Positions 19,714-27,481 of a stretch of DNA of 64,000 nt are shown here, one piece after another; position 1 is the stretch's first letter; each line of letters begins with the position of its first letter. Under the pieces are notes generated by a model. That model worked only from the letters and a program-made list of their open reading frames with translations. It ran no database searches and had not been told where the DNA came from. The stretch spans positions 7,516,001-7,580,000 of the forward strand of contig NZ_NETK01000001.1 of assembly GCF_002343915.1 (NCBI RefSeq), written 5' to 3'. A program made the translations under genes and the position numbers. This DNA is from Nannocystis exedens (GTDB taxonomy: Bacteria > Myxococcota_A > Polyangia > Nannocystales > Nannocystaceae).

Positions 19714-20490
19714 GTGTCACGCATCGCCAAGTCCGAGGTCAATGCAGCGTTCGAGTGGGCCGCCGCCCAGATCATGGAAGCCGGCGGCCGCGACAAGATC
19801 ACCAGCCGCGCGGAGATCCGGCGCAAGATCGCCGAGCTCACCGGGGCCGAGCGCGATCTGGTCGACTTCTTCTACCGCTTCATCGTCCGCCAGGACGGCA
19901 ACCCGAGCGAGCGGGTCGACCGCGGCGACATCGAGAAGGCTCTGGTCGCGGCCCGCGAGCAGCTGGTGGCCGCGTTCGACACCAACGACAACGGGCTGTC
20001 GGCCGACGAGGTGGCCAAGATGCCTCCGCTCGGCCGCCTCGCGGTCAAGGTCGCGCGCCACCGCCAGCGCAGCGGCGAGGAGCTGGCGAACCACTTCGAG
20101 GCGCTCGCCTTCAACCTGGTGTTCGACGACTACGGCACCGAGCTGACGAACGAGCACTTCCTCAGCTTCCACGCGCCGGCCCAGCTCGAGACCCTCACCG
20201 CCCAGAGCTTCATCGCCACGCTCGGGCTCAACCCCGACGACCCGACCCAGCGGATCGCCCGCATCGAGCCGGCCGCCGACTTCTTCCGCCGCCTCGTCGA
20301 CCACCACACGCCCGGCCAGACCGCCCAGGCCGTCGCGCTCGCGCAGGCGATGCAGTCGACGCTCGCGGACCTGCAGGTCTACATCGTCGGCGCCGACCCC
20401 GAGGGCGGCCCGGTCCACCCGGTCTACATCGTCGGCCTCGCGCCCGACGGCAGCCTCGCGGGCCTGCGCGCGCGCGTCCGCTGGAGCTGA
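19714..20490 (+). CDS. EF-hand-like protein with a possible nuclease-A-inhibitor-like C-terminus
   Basis: 258 residues from GTG 19714. The middle has one EF-hand-type calcium loop, DTNDNGLSADEV (D-x-N-x-N-G-x-S-x-x-E), after a helical region rich in Ala and Arg. The last 75 residues (from ADFFRRLVDHHT to the end) finish with LQVYIVGAD and VYIVGLAPDGSLAGLRARV, which is the strand-turn pattern of NuiA-type nuclease inhibitor proteins. That second match is a resemblance only. No signal peptide. Followed by an unrelated, independently promoted ArsR gene. Confidence 0.6.
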   Translation: MSRIAKSEVNAAFEWAAAQIMEAGGRDKITSRAEIRRKIAELTGAERDLVDFFYRFIVRQDGNPSERVDRGDIEKALVAAREQLVAAFDTNDNGLSADEVAKMPPLGRLAVKVARHRQRSGEELANHFEALAFNLVFDDYGTELTNEHFLSFHAPAQLETLTAQSFIATLGLNPDDPTQRIARIEPAADFFRRLVDHHTPGQTAQAVALAQAMQSTLADLQVYIVGADPEGGPVHPVYIVGLAPDGSLAGLRARVRWS

Positions 20491-20604
20491 GCCGCCGACC
20501 ATCGTCGAAGGCCCCGTTCGCGCGCCACGGCGCGGGCGGGGCCGCGGCTTTCCGGAAAGGCCCGTCGCTCGATCGGCTCCGGTCGGGCGGCGGCGCTTTC
20601 GGGC

Positions 20605-20632
20605 TTGACACATTCCCATATGGGAATATGAT
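20605..20632 (+). promoter_or_regulatory. Promoter with an operator palindrome in the spacer, for a leaderless arsR-type mRNA
   Basis: TTGACA at 20605-20610 and TATGAT at 20627-20632, spacer 16 bases. The spacer holds the perfect 16-base palindrome ATTCCCATATGGGAAT (20612-20627). The expected transcription start falls on or next to the GTG start codon at 20639. The layout fits self-repression by the ArsR protein, which would block RNA polymerase. Confidence 0.75.
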
Positions 20633-20638
20633 GTCCAA

Positions 20639-20983
20639 GTGGCTCGCACGCCCACGACCACCGACGTTTTCAACGCCGTCGCCGAGGCGAGCCGACGCGA
20701 CCTCCTCGATGCCCTGAGCAGCGGGGAGGCGACGGTCGGCGAGCTGGCGGAGCGCTTGGGCCTCAGTCAGCCGGCGGTGTCGAAGCACCTCGGCGTGCTG
20801 CGGGCAGTCGGGGTCGTCCACGTGCGGGTCGACGGGAAGCACCGCTGGTACCGGCTGAACGGTCCGGCGCTGAAGCCCATCCACGACTGGGTACGCACCT
20901 TCGAGCGCACCTGGAACACCCGTCTCGACCGGCTCGACGACCTCCTCGCCGAGCTCCATTCCCAGGAGAAGAAGCAGTCATGA
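20639..20983 (+). CDS. ArsR-family winged-helix repressor
   Basis: 114 residues from GTG 20639. The winged helix is clear: SRRDLLDALSSGEATVGELA, the recognition helix QPAVSKHLGVLR at about residues 43-54, and the wing VVHVRVDGKHRWYRLN. There are no metal-binding Cys, as in the ArsR subfamily that pairs with AHSA1 proteins. The stop overlaps the next gene by ATGA. Control is probably by the palindrome within its own promoter. In known pairs of this type the regulator senses a small molecule and controls the partner; the ligand is not deducible here. Confidence 0.92.
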   Translation: MARTPTTTDVFNAVAEASRRDLLDALSSGEATVGELAERLGLSQPAVSKHLGVLRAVGVVHVRVDGKHRWYRLNGPALKPIHDWVRTFERTWNTRLDRLDDLLAELHSQEKKQS

Positions 20984-21495
20984 CCAACAACAAGATCGTT
21001 TCCACTCGCCATGGTTCGGCCGTCGTCACCCTGCCGTCGGACACCGAAATCCTCATCACCCGCGCCTTCGATTACCCGGCCGAGCTCATCTTCAAGGCCT
21101 GGACCACGCCCGAGCTCGTCAAGCGCTGGTGGGGCTTTCCGACGTCGGAGTGGCTGGTCTGCGAGGTCGACCTGCGGGTGGGCGGCCGCTGGCGCTACGT
21201 CATCCGCGACCAGGACATGGAGGTCGGCTTCCACGGAGAATTCCGCGAGATCGATCGGCCGCGCCGGGTGGTGTCGACCGAGGTGTACGAGGGCTTCCCC
21301 GACGGCGAGGCGCTCAACACGGTGACCCTCGAGGAGGTCGGCGGCGTGACGACGATGCGGACGCTGGTCCAGCACTCGTGCAAGGAGCACCGCGACGCGC
21401 ACATCAACTCGGGCATGGAGAGCGGCATGCAGGTGTCGTACAATCGCCTCGAGGACGTCGTGGCTGGGCTGCACGGCGCGCCCGCGGCGGCGTGA
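20980..21495 (+). CDS. AHSA1 / SRPBCC-family protein (Aha1 C-domain-like)
   Basis: 171 residues, coupled to arsR by a 4-base ATGA overlap, with AGGAGAAG upstream of ATG 20980. The START-like ligand-binding fold is clear: ITRAFDYPAELIFKAWTTPE, KRWWGFP, GGRWRYVIRD, FHGEFREIDRPRRVVSTEVY and the final QVSYNRLEDVV helix. Such proteins bind hydrophobic small molecules and the ArsR partner usually controls them. Cytoplasmic. Nothing is odd in length or composition. Confidence 0.92.
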   Translation: MTNNKIVSTRHGSAVVTLPSDTEILITRAFDYPAELIFKAWTTPELVKRWWGFPTSEWLVCEVDLRVGGRWRYVIRDQDMEVGFHGEFREIDRPRRVVSTEVYEGFPDGEALNTVTLEEVGGVTTMRTLVQHSCKEHRDAHINSGMESGMQVSYNRLEDVVAGLHGAPAAA

Positions 21496-21499
21496 ATCG

Positions 21500-22060
21500 C
21501 CGGTCGCGACGCACGCGGATGCGATGAGGGGGCGCGGTGGCTCGGTACGAGCAACCGCGGGAGGAGGCGACGGCGTAGACGCAGCCCTTGCGGTCCCACG
21601 GGTTCAGGTCCCACGGGATCGGGCCGCACAGCAGGCGGATCGCGGGCGGGCCGTGCGTGCTGCAGACCTGCGTCGACGCTCGCGCGGCGATGCCCTCGAG
21701 GTCGCACGGGTCGCACGCCTCGCCCTCGACCCAGATCAGGTCGGTTCGATACGAACCGTCGAGCACGACGTCGGCGGGTCCTCGCTCAGCCTAGGCAGGT
21801 ACTGCGGATCTCCGGAGGGAGCGTCGGCCGAGAGCCGGATCTCCACCGCCTCGTCGACGGGGCGCCCCGGCTGCCTCGCGCGCGTCGACCCCGGCGTCGA
21901 CCGCCACGAAGTCGTCCAGGCGCGCGCGACAGCTGTCGATCCGCAGCGCCCAGCACGGGATCGGCCCCGGCTGCAGCGACACGATAGCCGCGCCGCCGCC
22001 GGTGCGGCTGCTGGCGGCCAGCGCCGGGTTCACGCTCGAGGACCGCCGGCGGCGTCGATC
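21500..22060 (-). pseudogene. Decayed gene of unknown function (minus strand)
   Basis: Protein-like stretches lie in three minus-strand frames: GGGAAIVSLQPGPIPCWALR near 22000, SADAPSGDPQYLPRLSEDPP near 21820, and DLIWVEGEACDPCDLEGIAA to GPIPWDLNPWDRKGCVYAVA between 21760 and 21560. Joined across frame changes at about 21870 and 21780 they look like the end of a Cys-containing exported protein. I do not recognise the family. Frame disruption this dense indicates a dead gene. Confidence 0.4.
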
Positions 22061-22081
22061 TGCGGCAGCGACTGCTCGGGC

Positions 22082-22453
22082 GACTTCACCCGCGCGGCCG
22101 CGGCCGCGAGCGCCCATTTAGGTCCGAGCTGCTTCCCGCGCTGCCTCGCCGACGCCGATCGCGAGACGCCGGAGCTGGACGTGGTGTGCGACTTCGCGGC
22201 GGACAACCTGTTCGAAAACTGGCGGGTCTCGGTGCCGCCGTGCGCGGGGGTGGACGGCGAGTGGGTCCCTCAGGGCGGCGCGCCGCGCTGCATCGTCGTC
22301 CGCACCGGCGACGCGCTCGACCCTCGCTGCGCGGAGGAGGGCTCCAACGTCGAGCTCGAGCTGCGGACGACGGCGCCCGATCCGCCGGGCCCGGTGTACC
22401 GGGCCGGCTGCTGGCTGTCGCCCAACCCGCACCTCGACTGCCCGCGGCCGTGA
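22082..22453 (+). pseudogene. C-terminal fragment of a Cys-rich exported protein
   Basis: About 120 residues end at TGA 22451-22453. They include CFPRCLADAD, CDFAADNLFENWRVSVPPCA and YRAGCWLSPNPHLDCP, eight or so Cys in all. This looks like the C-terminal part of a large secreted myxobacterial protein (VWA-type proteins often end this way), but the N-terminus is missing and no start codon is convincing. The neighbouring decayed minus gene suggests both are debris of one rearrangement. Confidence 0.4.
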
Positions 22454-22469
22454 CAGGGCGCGAGGGACA

Positions 22470-22497
22470 TGTCGTGATGGACATGTCTGAAGAGACC
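22470..22497. repeat. Array of the 14-base repeat (2 units)
   Basis: TGTCGTGATGGACA (22470-22483) and TGTCTGAAGAGACC (22484-22497) begin 16 bases after the stop of the Cys-rich fragment. The preceding GACA at 22466-22469 may be the end of a lost third unit. Confidence 0.7.
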
Positions 22498-22573
22498 GAG
22501 AGGAGCGGGCGGCGTGCAGGCGAGCGCGGGCCCGGCGGGCCCCCGGTTCCTCGCCGGTCACGCGGACGAGGCA

Positions 22574-22601
22574 TGCCCCATGAGACATGTTTCAAGGGAG
22601 A
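22574..22601. repeat. Array of the 14-base repeat (2 units)
   Basis: TGCCCCATGAGACA (22574-22587) and TGTTTCAAGGGAGA (22588-22601). The first unit differs by one base from the second unit of the 18147 array. Lies 38 bases from the stop of the cytochrome gene, between two 3' ends. Confidence 0.7.
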
Positions 22602-22639
22602 CTCGGGCCGGGTCCGCGCCCCTGGCCGGATCGCGCCGA

Positions 22640-24337
22640 TCACGGCGCGCCGTGGTTCAGCGCCTGTACTTCGGGCCAGGCGAGCTGCAGGCGGGCGTCG
22701 AGCCAGCGGGTCTCGGCGGCGGCCAGCTCGGTGGCCTTGCTGCCGATCTCGCGGTGGACGTTCTCGGCCGGGGCGAGGGTGGCGTCGCGGCCGCGGGTGA
22801 ACGACTGCTCGCGGACGATCAACCAGTAGGCCTTGTCGAGCGCGAGGGCCCGGTCGCGCGAGGGGGCGAGCAGCCAGGCGAGGTCGCGGTCGCCTCCGGG
22901 GGCGGCGCGGCGGACCTCGGCCTCGTCGAGGGCGCCGCCGGGGAAGAAGCGGGCGAGCATCTCGGCGTTGGCCCGCAGCTCGTCGCCGCCGCCGACGCGG
23001 CGCATGTAGGTGAGGTATTCGGGCTCGGCGTGGCCGCCGGCGGGGACGTCGCTGAGTCCGCGCAGGTCCTGGATCTTCCAGCCGCGGGCGCCCGGGAGCT
23101 TGCGCGGGAAGGAGAAGGTCTGGTCGACGGTGATGCCGATGCCGTTGTGGCAGCCCATGCAGAAGCGGTGCTCCTCGGCGGTCTGGAGGCGCAGGCGGCC
23201 CTGCTCGTCCTCGATGAAGCCCTGCAGCTGCCAGCCGAAGTCGCCGAGCAGGCCGACCTCGGGCGAGCCGCGCCAGCGCGGGAGCTGGCCCTCCTGGCGG
23301 CTGTCGAACTCCTCCTCGTAGGCGCGCTGGATGGCCCAGCGGTCGAGCTCGTCGACCTTCCGCGCGTAGCGCAGCTCCTTCATGCGCGCGGCCATCAGGC
23401 CGGGCGCGTCGGGGTCGAGGTAGCGGACGCTGTGCAGGAACTCGGTGCCCTCGGGGTAGACGCCGCGGCGCACCGGGTGCCGCGCCGCGCCGCCGAAGTA
23501 GTGCGTCGGCAGGCCGCGCAGGACGGTGGCGGCGCCGAGCCGACCGTCGCGGTCGAGGTCGACGCCGACGGCCCGCTCGTCGAGCGGCTCGGTCGGCCAG
23601 GCGAACCCGGCGGGCAGCTTCGCCGGCCCGGCGACGGCGGCCTCGAGCACGGCGAGGTTGAGCTTGTAGATGTCCTCGGAGACCTGTCCGTCAGGACCTG
23701 TTCGAAAAGCCAGCGGAAGGCGAACGAAGGCGTCGCCGGCGCTGCCGTTGGTCGGCCAGAACGCGCCGACGAACGGCTTGTAGGCGTAGGTCCGCCACAT
23801 GCTGCCGTCGCGCGCGAAACCGTCGGGGCCAAAGCCGGCGGCGAGGTCGAGGTCAGGGGCGTAGCCGGCGAAGTCGGGGCGGCCCTGCAGGGCCTCGCGC
23901 AGCGGGCCGTAGTTGTCCTCGCGGACGTAGCGGAGGACGTCGTCGTCGGCGATCGCGGCGATGCCCGGCCGGCGATCGACGAAGAGGTTGGTCCAGTGAT
24001 TGACGCGGCCCTCGTCGGAGAAGGCGTACTCCTCCTGCAAGTGCCAGTCGTTCATGCCGTTCGGATCTTGCGAGGCCGTGTGACAGGCGTAGCAGGGGTT
24101 GCTGTGCGCGCCGGTCCGCGTGTAGCACTGCGGCGGGATCGAGGCCTCGGCGTTTTCGACCCGCGGGCCGGCGGCGCGCGCGACGGCCAGCGGGTCGTAG
24201 CGCGCGACAAGAGCCCGCGGCGGCGCGGCCGCGGCTTCCGAGCTCGCGCGCGCGGACAGCCACCACTGCCCGGCGACGAGGCCGAGCAGGGCGAGGGCAG
24301 AGGCGAGGTGGAAGCCGGGGCCGTGCATGCGTGACAT
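22640..24337 (-). CDS. Exported di-haem c-type cytochrome, uncharacterised
   Basis: 565 residues from ATG 24337 (an in-frame ATG four codons later is possible). An N-terminal hydrophobic segment (LASALALLGLVAGQWWL) acts as signal or anchor. Two covalent haem motifs: CYACH at 82-86, followed by the phrase on DPNGMNDWHLQEEY, and CMGCH near residue 395. Length and spacing exceed simple cytochromes, so the rest may hold an enzymatic or docking role. A cysteine pair earlier (CYTRTG...PC) may bridge. It begins 12 bases after the PhoX-like gene, so the two form an operon. Periplasmic electron transfer is expected; the partner is unknown. Confidence 0.8.
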   Translation of the reverse strand: MSRMHGPGFHLASALALLGLVAGQWWLSARASSEAAAAPPRALVARYDPLAVARAAGPRVENAEASIPPQCYTRTGAHSNPCYACHTASQDPNGMNDWHLQEEYAFSDEGRVNHWTNLFVDRRPGIAAIADDDVLRYVREDNYGPLREALQGRPDFAGYAPDLDLAAGFGPDGFARDGSMWRTYAYKPFVGAFWPTNGSAGDAFVRLPLAFRTGPDGQVSEDIYKLNLAVLEAAVAGPAKLPAGFAWPTEPLDERAVGVDLDRDGRLGAATVLRGLPTHYFGGAARHPVRRGVYPEGTEFLHSVRYLDPDAPGLMAARMKELRYARKVDELDRWAIQRAYEEEFDSRQEGQLPRWRGSPEVGLLGDFGWQLQGFIEDEQGRLRLQTAEEHRFCMGCHNGIGITVDQTFSFPRKLPGARGWKIQDLRGLSDVPAGGHAEPEYLTYMRRVGGGDELRANAEMLARFFPGGALDEAEVRRAAPGGDRDLAWLLAPSRDRALALDKAYWLIVREQSFTRGRDATLAPAENVHREIGSKATELAAAETRWLDARLQLAWPEVQALNHGAP

Positions 24338-24349
24338 GTCCCGAAGTTC

Positions 24350-26740
24350 CTACGGGGTGCCGGGCCAGGCCGAGTAGACCGCCTCGCCCGGGTGCTGGAC
24401 CGAGAAGAACAGCGTGCGCATGTCGCTGCTCAGCGCCGGACCGGTGGCCTCGCTGTCGCTCGGACCGGCGACCACGCGCATCGCCTTGCCCCACGTGGGA
24501 GTGACGATGCCGGGCTCGCCCGCCTTGTGCGCCGGATCGAGGTCGAGGTAGTAGATCGCGTCGGCGTGGCCGCTGACGCCGAAGTTGCCGTCGGTGCCGA
24601 ACCACACGCCGCCGTCGCGGTCGATGACCAGGTTGTCCGGATCGGCGGCGTCGAACACCCCGTCGCCCTCGCTGCCGTGGAAGGCCTTGAAGTAGGTGAA
24701 GGTCAGTGAGCTGCCCGGCTTGTCCGGGTCGGCCTCCTGGATCGCGAAGATCGTGCCGACCGCGTCGCTGCGCTTGGGCGCCTTCTCGGCGTACTCGTCG
24801 GGCGCGAACATCACGCCGTCGCCGTCGAGCGCGGTCTGGCCGCCGTGCTTGGTGAAGGCGACGTAGAGCCGCGGGGTGCCGCTCGGATCGCTCGGGTTCC
24901 ACTCGAGATCCTCGGGCCGGTTGAGCTCCATGATCCCGAGCTTGTTGCAGGCGGTGAACAGCACCCGGCGCACGTCGTCGTCGGTCGCAAGGCCGCCGAT
25001 CGCGTTCCAGTCGGTCGCCTTGAGCGCGGCGCCGACCTTGGTGCCGGCCGGACCGGCGGCGGTGCCGGCGTTGGGGGCGTCGTCGGTGGTGTTGTCGACG
25101 GAGAGGCGGATCCACCGGCCCTGGCCAGGAGTGGCCTCGGTCGGCTCGACGCCGCCGGCCAGCTCGGTGCCGGTGGTGTTGTCGAGGTCGGCGAAGTGGG
25201 CGACGTAGAGGTCGCCCTCGTCGAGCAGCGCGCGCGCCTCGGCCCTGGTCATGCCGGCGGTGTAGGGGTCCTTCGAGACGAACTTGAAGATCCGTCCGCT
25301 GCGGCGATCGTCGCCGCCGTAGATCACGAGCGGCTCGCCGACCAGCGGCTTCCACTCGCCGTCGACCGCGAAGGTGGCGTTCTCCCAGCGCGCGCGGCCG
25401 ATCGCGCCGAGCTTGCGGTGACCGACGCCGGCGGTGCTCTTTCCGTAGTACTCGTCGGCCGGCGCGCCCGGATCGATCTCCACGAGGTAGCCGTAGAGGT
25501 CGCGCGCGTGCCTGGCGTTCGGGTCGGGCGAGCGGCCGAACTCGCTGCTGTCACTCGCGGTGACGTCGAGGCTGATGTCCTGGCCGGGGTCACAGCCGGC
25601 GCCGGCGACGAACTGCTGGCCGTTCCAGCAGGTCTCCATGTCGCCGTAGTAGTCCTGCACGTTCTCCTCGGCGGTGAGCACGGTGCCCCACGGGGTCTGA
25701 CCGCCCGAGCAGTCGCCGAGGATGCCGGCGACGACGCCCTCCGGCAGGTCGGCGCCGGTGTCGTCCTTGTCGGGGCTGAGGCCCGCGAGGCCGGTGATCC
25801 TGGTGAGGGTGGCGCTGGTGGCGTCGTAGCGGACGGCGGGGCGGCTGCGGTCGAGCGACCACTCGCCGCTGGCCGGATCTTGCACGGCGTGCAGCCACGA
25901 ACCACCGAGCTGCCGCTTGTACTCGGCGCCGTAGGCGATGAGCGAGGCGTCGTCCCAGAGGTCGCCGCCGACGTCGAGGGCGAGGACCTTCAAGCGGTAG
26001 AGGAATTGCGCGAAGGTGAGGTGCTGGCCGTCGGGCGCGGAGGTGCTGGTCGGGCTGCTGCCGGAGACGTACTCGTGGTTGACCCACAGCCACGCGCCGC
26101 TGCCGCTGCCGTGCCACTGCGGGACGTCGCCCGGCGAGTCGTTCCAGCCGTCGCCGAAGTAGGCGATGTAATCGTTGTTGGCGCCGAACCGCGCCGACTC
26201 CGGCAGGTCGTCGTGGCCGAGCGGGTCGAGCCAGCGCACGAGCACGTTGTGACGCAGGCCGGCGATCACCCGCACGGTGTCGGTGGAGGCGGGCGCGAGC
26301 GGGAACTGCAGGCCGGGCGGCAAGGTGTCGGTGGCGACCTGCCCGGCGAGGGTCTTGACGAAGTCGGCGATGTCGGTGGCGCCGGTGCCGAGGTCGTCGA
26401 TGAAGCTGAGGGCGACGACGCTCGAGCGCGGGGCCCGATCGAAGTCGAGGCCGGGATCGCCGGGCTCTCCGGGATCACCAGGCTCACCGGGCTCGCCCGG
26501 GTCGCCAGGGTCGCCGGGGTCGCCAGGGTCGCCGGGTTCGCCGGGTTCACCGGGCTGGCCGGGCTGGCCGGGCTGGCCGGGCTGGCCGGGCTGGCCGGGC
26601 TCGCCGGGCTCGCCGGGCTCGCTGTCGGTGCCGGCGGTGTCGGTCATGGCGGCGGAGTCGTCGCCGCACGCGGGCGCGACGAACAGGCCGAGCCACAGCG
26701 CAGGGAGGGTGAGGCGGAGCGTGAAGCGAGTGCGAGGCAT
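24350..26740 (-). CDS. PhoX-like (DUF839) lipoprotein with a collagen-like tract
   Basis: 796 residues. Lipobox VAPAC (C25) is followed by a collagen-like tract of 18 G-x-P triplets (residues 43-96: GEP, GQP and GDP). The rest is a PhoX/DUF839 propeller: LDPLGHDDLPESARFGANND, WVNHEYVSG, WGTVLTAEENVQDYY, GYLVEIDPGAP, GRIFKFVS and the late DNLVIDRDGGVWFGTDG, with metal-binding loops expected at WVNHEY and GTVLTAEEN. PhoX enzymes are calcium- and iron-dependent alkaline phosphatases. Whether all metal ligands remain cannot be settled by eye. The tract may lift the enzyme from the membrane. First gene of a pair with the cytochrome. Confidence 0.85.
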   Translation of the reverse strand: MPRTRFTLRLTLPALWLGLFVAPACGDDSAAMTDTAGTDSEPGEPGEPGQPGQPGQPGQPGQPGEPGEPGDPGDPGDPGDPGEPGEPGDPGEPGDPGLDFDRAPRSSVVALSFIDDLGTGATDIADFVKTLAGQVATDTLPPGLQFPLAPASTDTVRVIAGLRHNVLVRWLDPLGHDDLPESARFGANNDYIAYFGDGWNDSPGDVPQWHGSGSGAWLWVNHEYVSGSSPTSTSAPDGQHLTFAQFLYRLKVLALDVGGDLWDDASLIAYGAEYKRQLGGSWLHAVQDPASGEWSLDRSRPAVRYDATSATLTRITGLAGLSPDKDDTGADLPEGVVAGILGDCSGGQTPWGTVLTAEENVQDYYGDMETCWNGQQFVAGAGCDPGQDISLDVTASDSSEFGRSPDPNARHARDLYGYLVEIDPGAPADEYYGKSTAGVGHRKLGAIGRARWENATFAVDGEWKPLVGEPLVIYGGDDRRSGRIFKFVSKDPYTAGMTRAEARALLDEGDLYVAHFADLDNTTGTELAGGVEPTEATPGQGRWIRLSVDNTTDDAPNAGTAAGPAGTKVGAALKATDWNAIGGLATDDDVRRVLFTACNKLGIMELNRPEDLEWNPSDPSGTPRLYVAFTKHGGQTALDGDGVMFAPDEYAEKAPKRSDAVGTIFAIQEADPDKPGSSLTFTYFKAFHGSEGDGVFDAADPDNLVIDRDGGVWFGTDGNFGVSGHADAIYYLDLDPAHKAGEPGIVTPTWGKAMRVVAGPSDSEATGPALSSDMRTLFFSVQHPGEAVYSAWPGTP

Positions 26741-27129
26741 CGAGGGTCTCCTGCCGTCGATCGAGGCGCCGGCGCGGGGACGCTAATGCTCGAAAGTGGC
26801 GCCCGGCCGGCGCCCAGCGGGAGATTGGGCGACGTTCGTGTCAACTACCGCGCAGGTCAGGCGACAATGCGGGCAGTTCAGTGACGGGAGCTCGACACAC
26901 TGTCACCGATTCGTGACAGCGGCGCGGCCGCCGGTCGCGGCCGACATCGAGGATCCATCGATCACCATGGATCGTCGACGGACGGGCCTGTGATGAATGC
27001 TGAAATGATAGGAGTCACGGGCATGGTGCGTGAGCGGGGCTGCGGACCTCGGCCGCGAGATCGCGCGCGTCCGGCAGGCAGCGGAGCGCGGACCGACGCG
27101 GCGGCGGCCGTCCGGCGTACACTGCCTGG
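26741..27129. other. Upstream region of the PhoX-like gene, no gene seen
   Basis: Contains the 20-base inverted repeat at 26900-26919 (annotated apart), a GC-rich palindrome GGCGCC-N5-GGCGCC near 26800, and GATCCAT/ATGGATC repeats at 26952-26973. No frame reads as a protein. The region around 26885-27010 is the most AT-rich of the neighbourhood and probably holds promoters. Confidence 0.5.
26900..26919. promoter_or_regulatory. Inverted repeat resembling a CRP/FNR-type operator
   Basis: CTGTCAC, six bases, GTGACAG: a perfect 7-base inverted repeat with an N6 spacer, centred about 170 bases upstream of the PhoX-like gene. TGTCAC-N6-GTGACA resembles sites of CRP/FNR-family regulators. No regulator of that family is in the window. 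Confidence 0.45.
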
Positions 27130-27310
27130 GTGAGCGCCGACGAGCTGCCGGAGGATCTGCTGCAGGCGGGTGATTCGCCGCTGGACCTGACGCTGGCGGT
27201 CGATCGCGGGCTGCGGTGGTGGCCGCCGCTGTGCGGCGAGCCGCCGCTGCGGGCGCTGACGCTGCGCTGCGACCGGGCGCGGCCGCCGTCGCGGTCACGG
27301 CGATCGGCGG
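27130..27310 (+). pseudogene. Possible truncated gene of unknown function
   Basis: From GTG 27130 about 60 residues look protein-like (DELPEDLLQAGDSPLDLTLA followed by a Trp pair and PLCGEPPLRALTLRCDR). A repeat unit at 27312 then interrupts the frame, which afterwards becomes Arg-rich and unlike a protein. Truncation by the repeat or by a rearrangement is likely. No family recognised. Confidence 0.3.
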
Positions 27311-27311
27311 T

Positions 27312-27335
27312 ACACATGTCTGAAGGGACATGTGT
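27312..27335. repeat. Unit of the 14-base repeat with a 9-base stem
   Basis: Core TGTCTGAAGGGACA (27317-27330), lengthened by flanking bases to a perfect 9-base stem (27312-27320 with 27327-27335, loop TGAAGG). Confidence 0.7.
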
Positions 27336-27481
27336 GCCGCCTGGGTGCGCGCGCGGTCGGGATGCGGGCGATACGGTGCCGGGCAGAGGTCCGCGACGTC
27401 GGGCTTCGACGAGGGATAAGCATAGGACCCGGGGGACATGAGGCCGACGCCGCGGGCCTCTGCCAGGCACCGTGCGAGCGC

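Noticed and set aside
23671..23712. Two TGTC-N6-GACC blocks and a third weaker one in phase inside the cytochrome gene
   Set aside because: The coded peptide (FRTGPDGQVSEDIYK) fits the normal flow of that protein family, both blocks end in GACC instead of GACA, and no insertion is evident. It could still be a degenerate array, so it is recorded here only.
24323..24350. GACATGTC at the start of the cytochrome gene as a repeat array
   Set aside because: Only half units are present (TGTC followed by CCGAAGTTCC). It spans the start codon, so selection for coding could explain it.
26550..26620. Repeated GGGCTGGCC units as a CRISPR or minisatellite
   Set aside because: They are the codons of the G-x-P tract of the PhoX-like protein and have no spacers.
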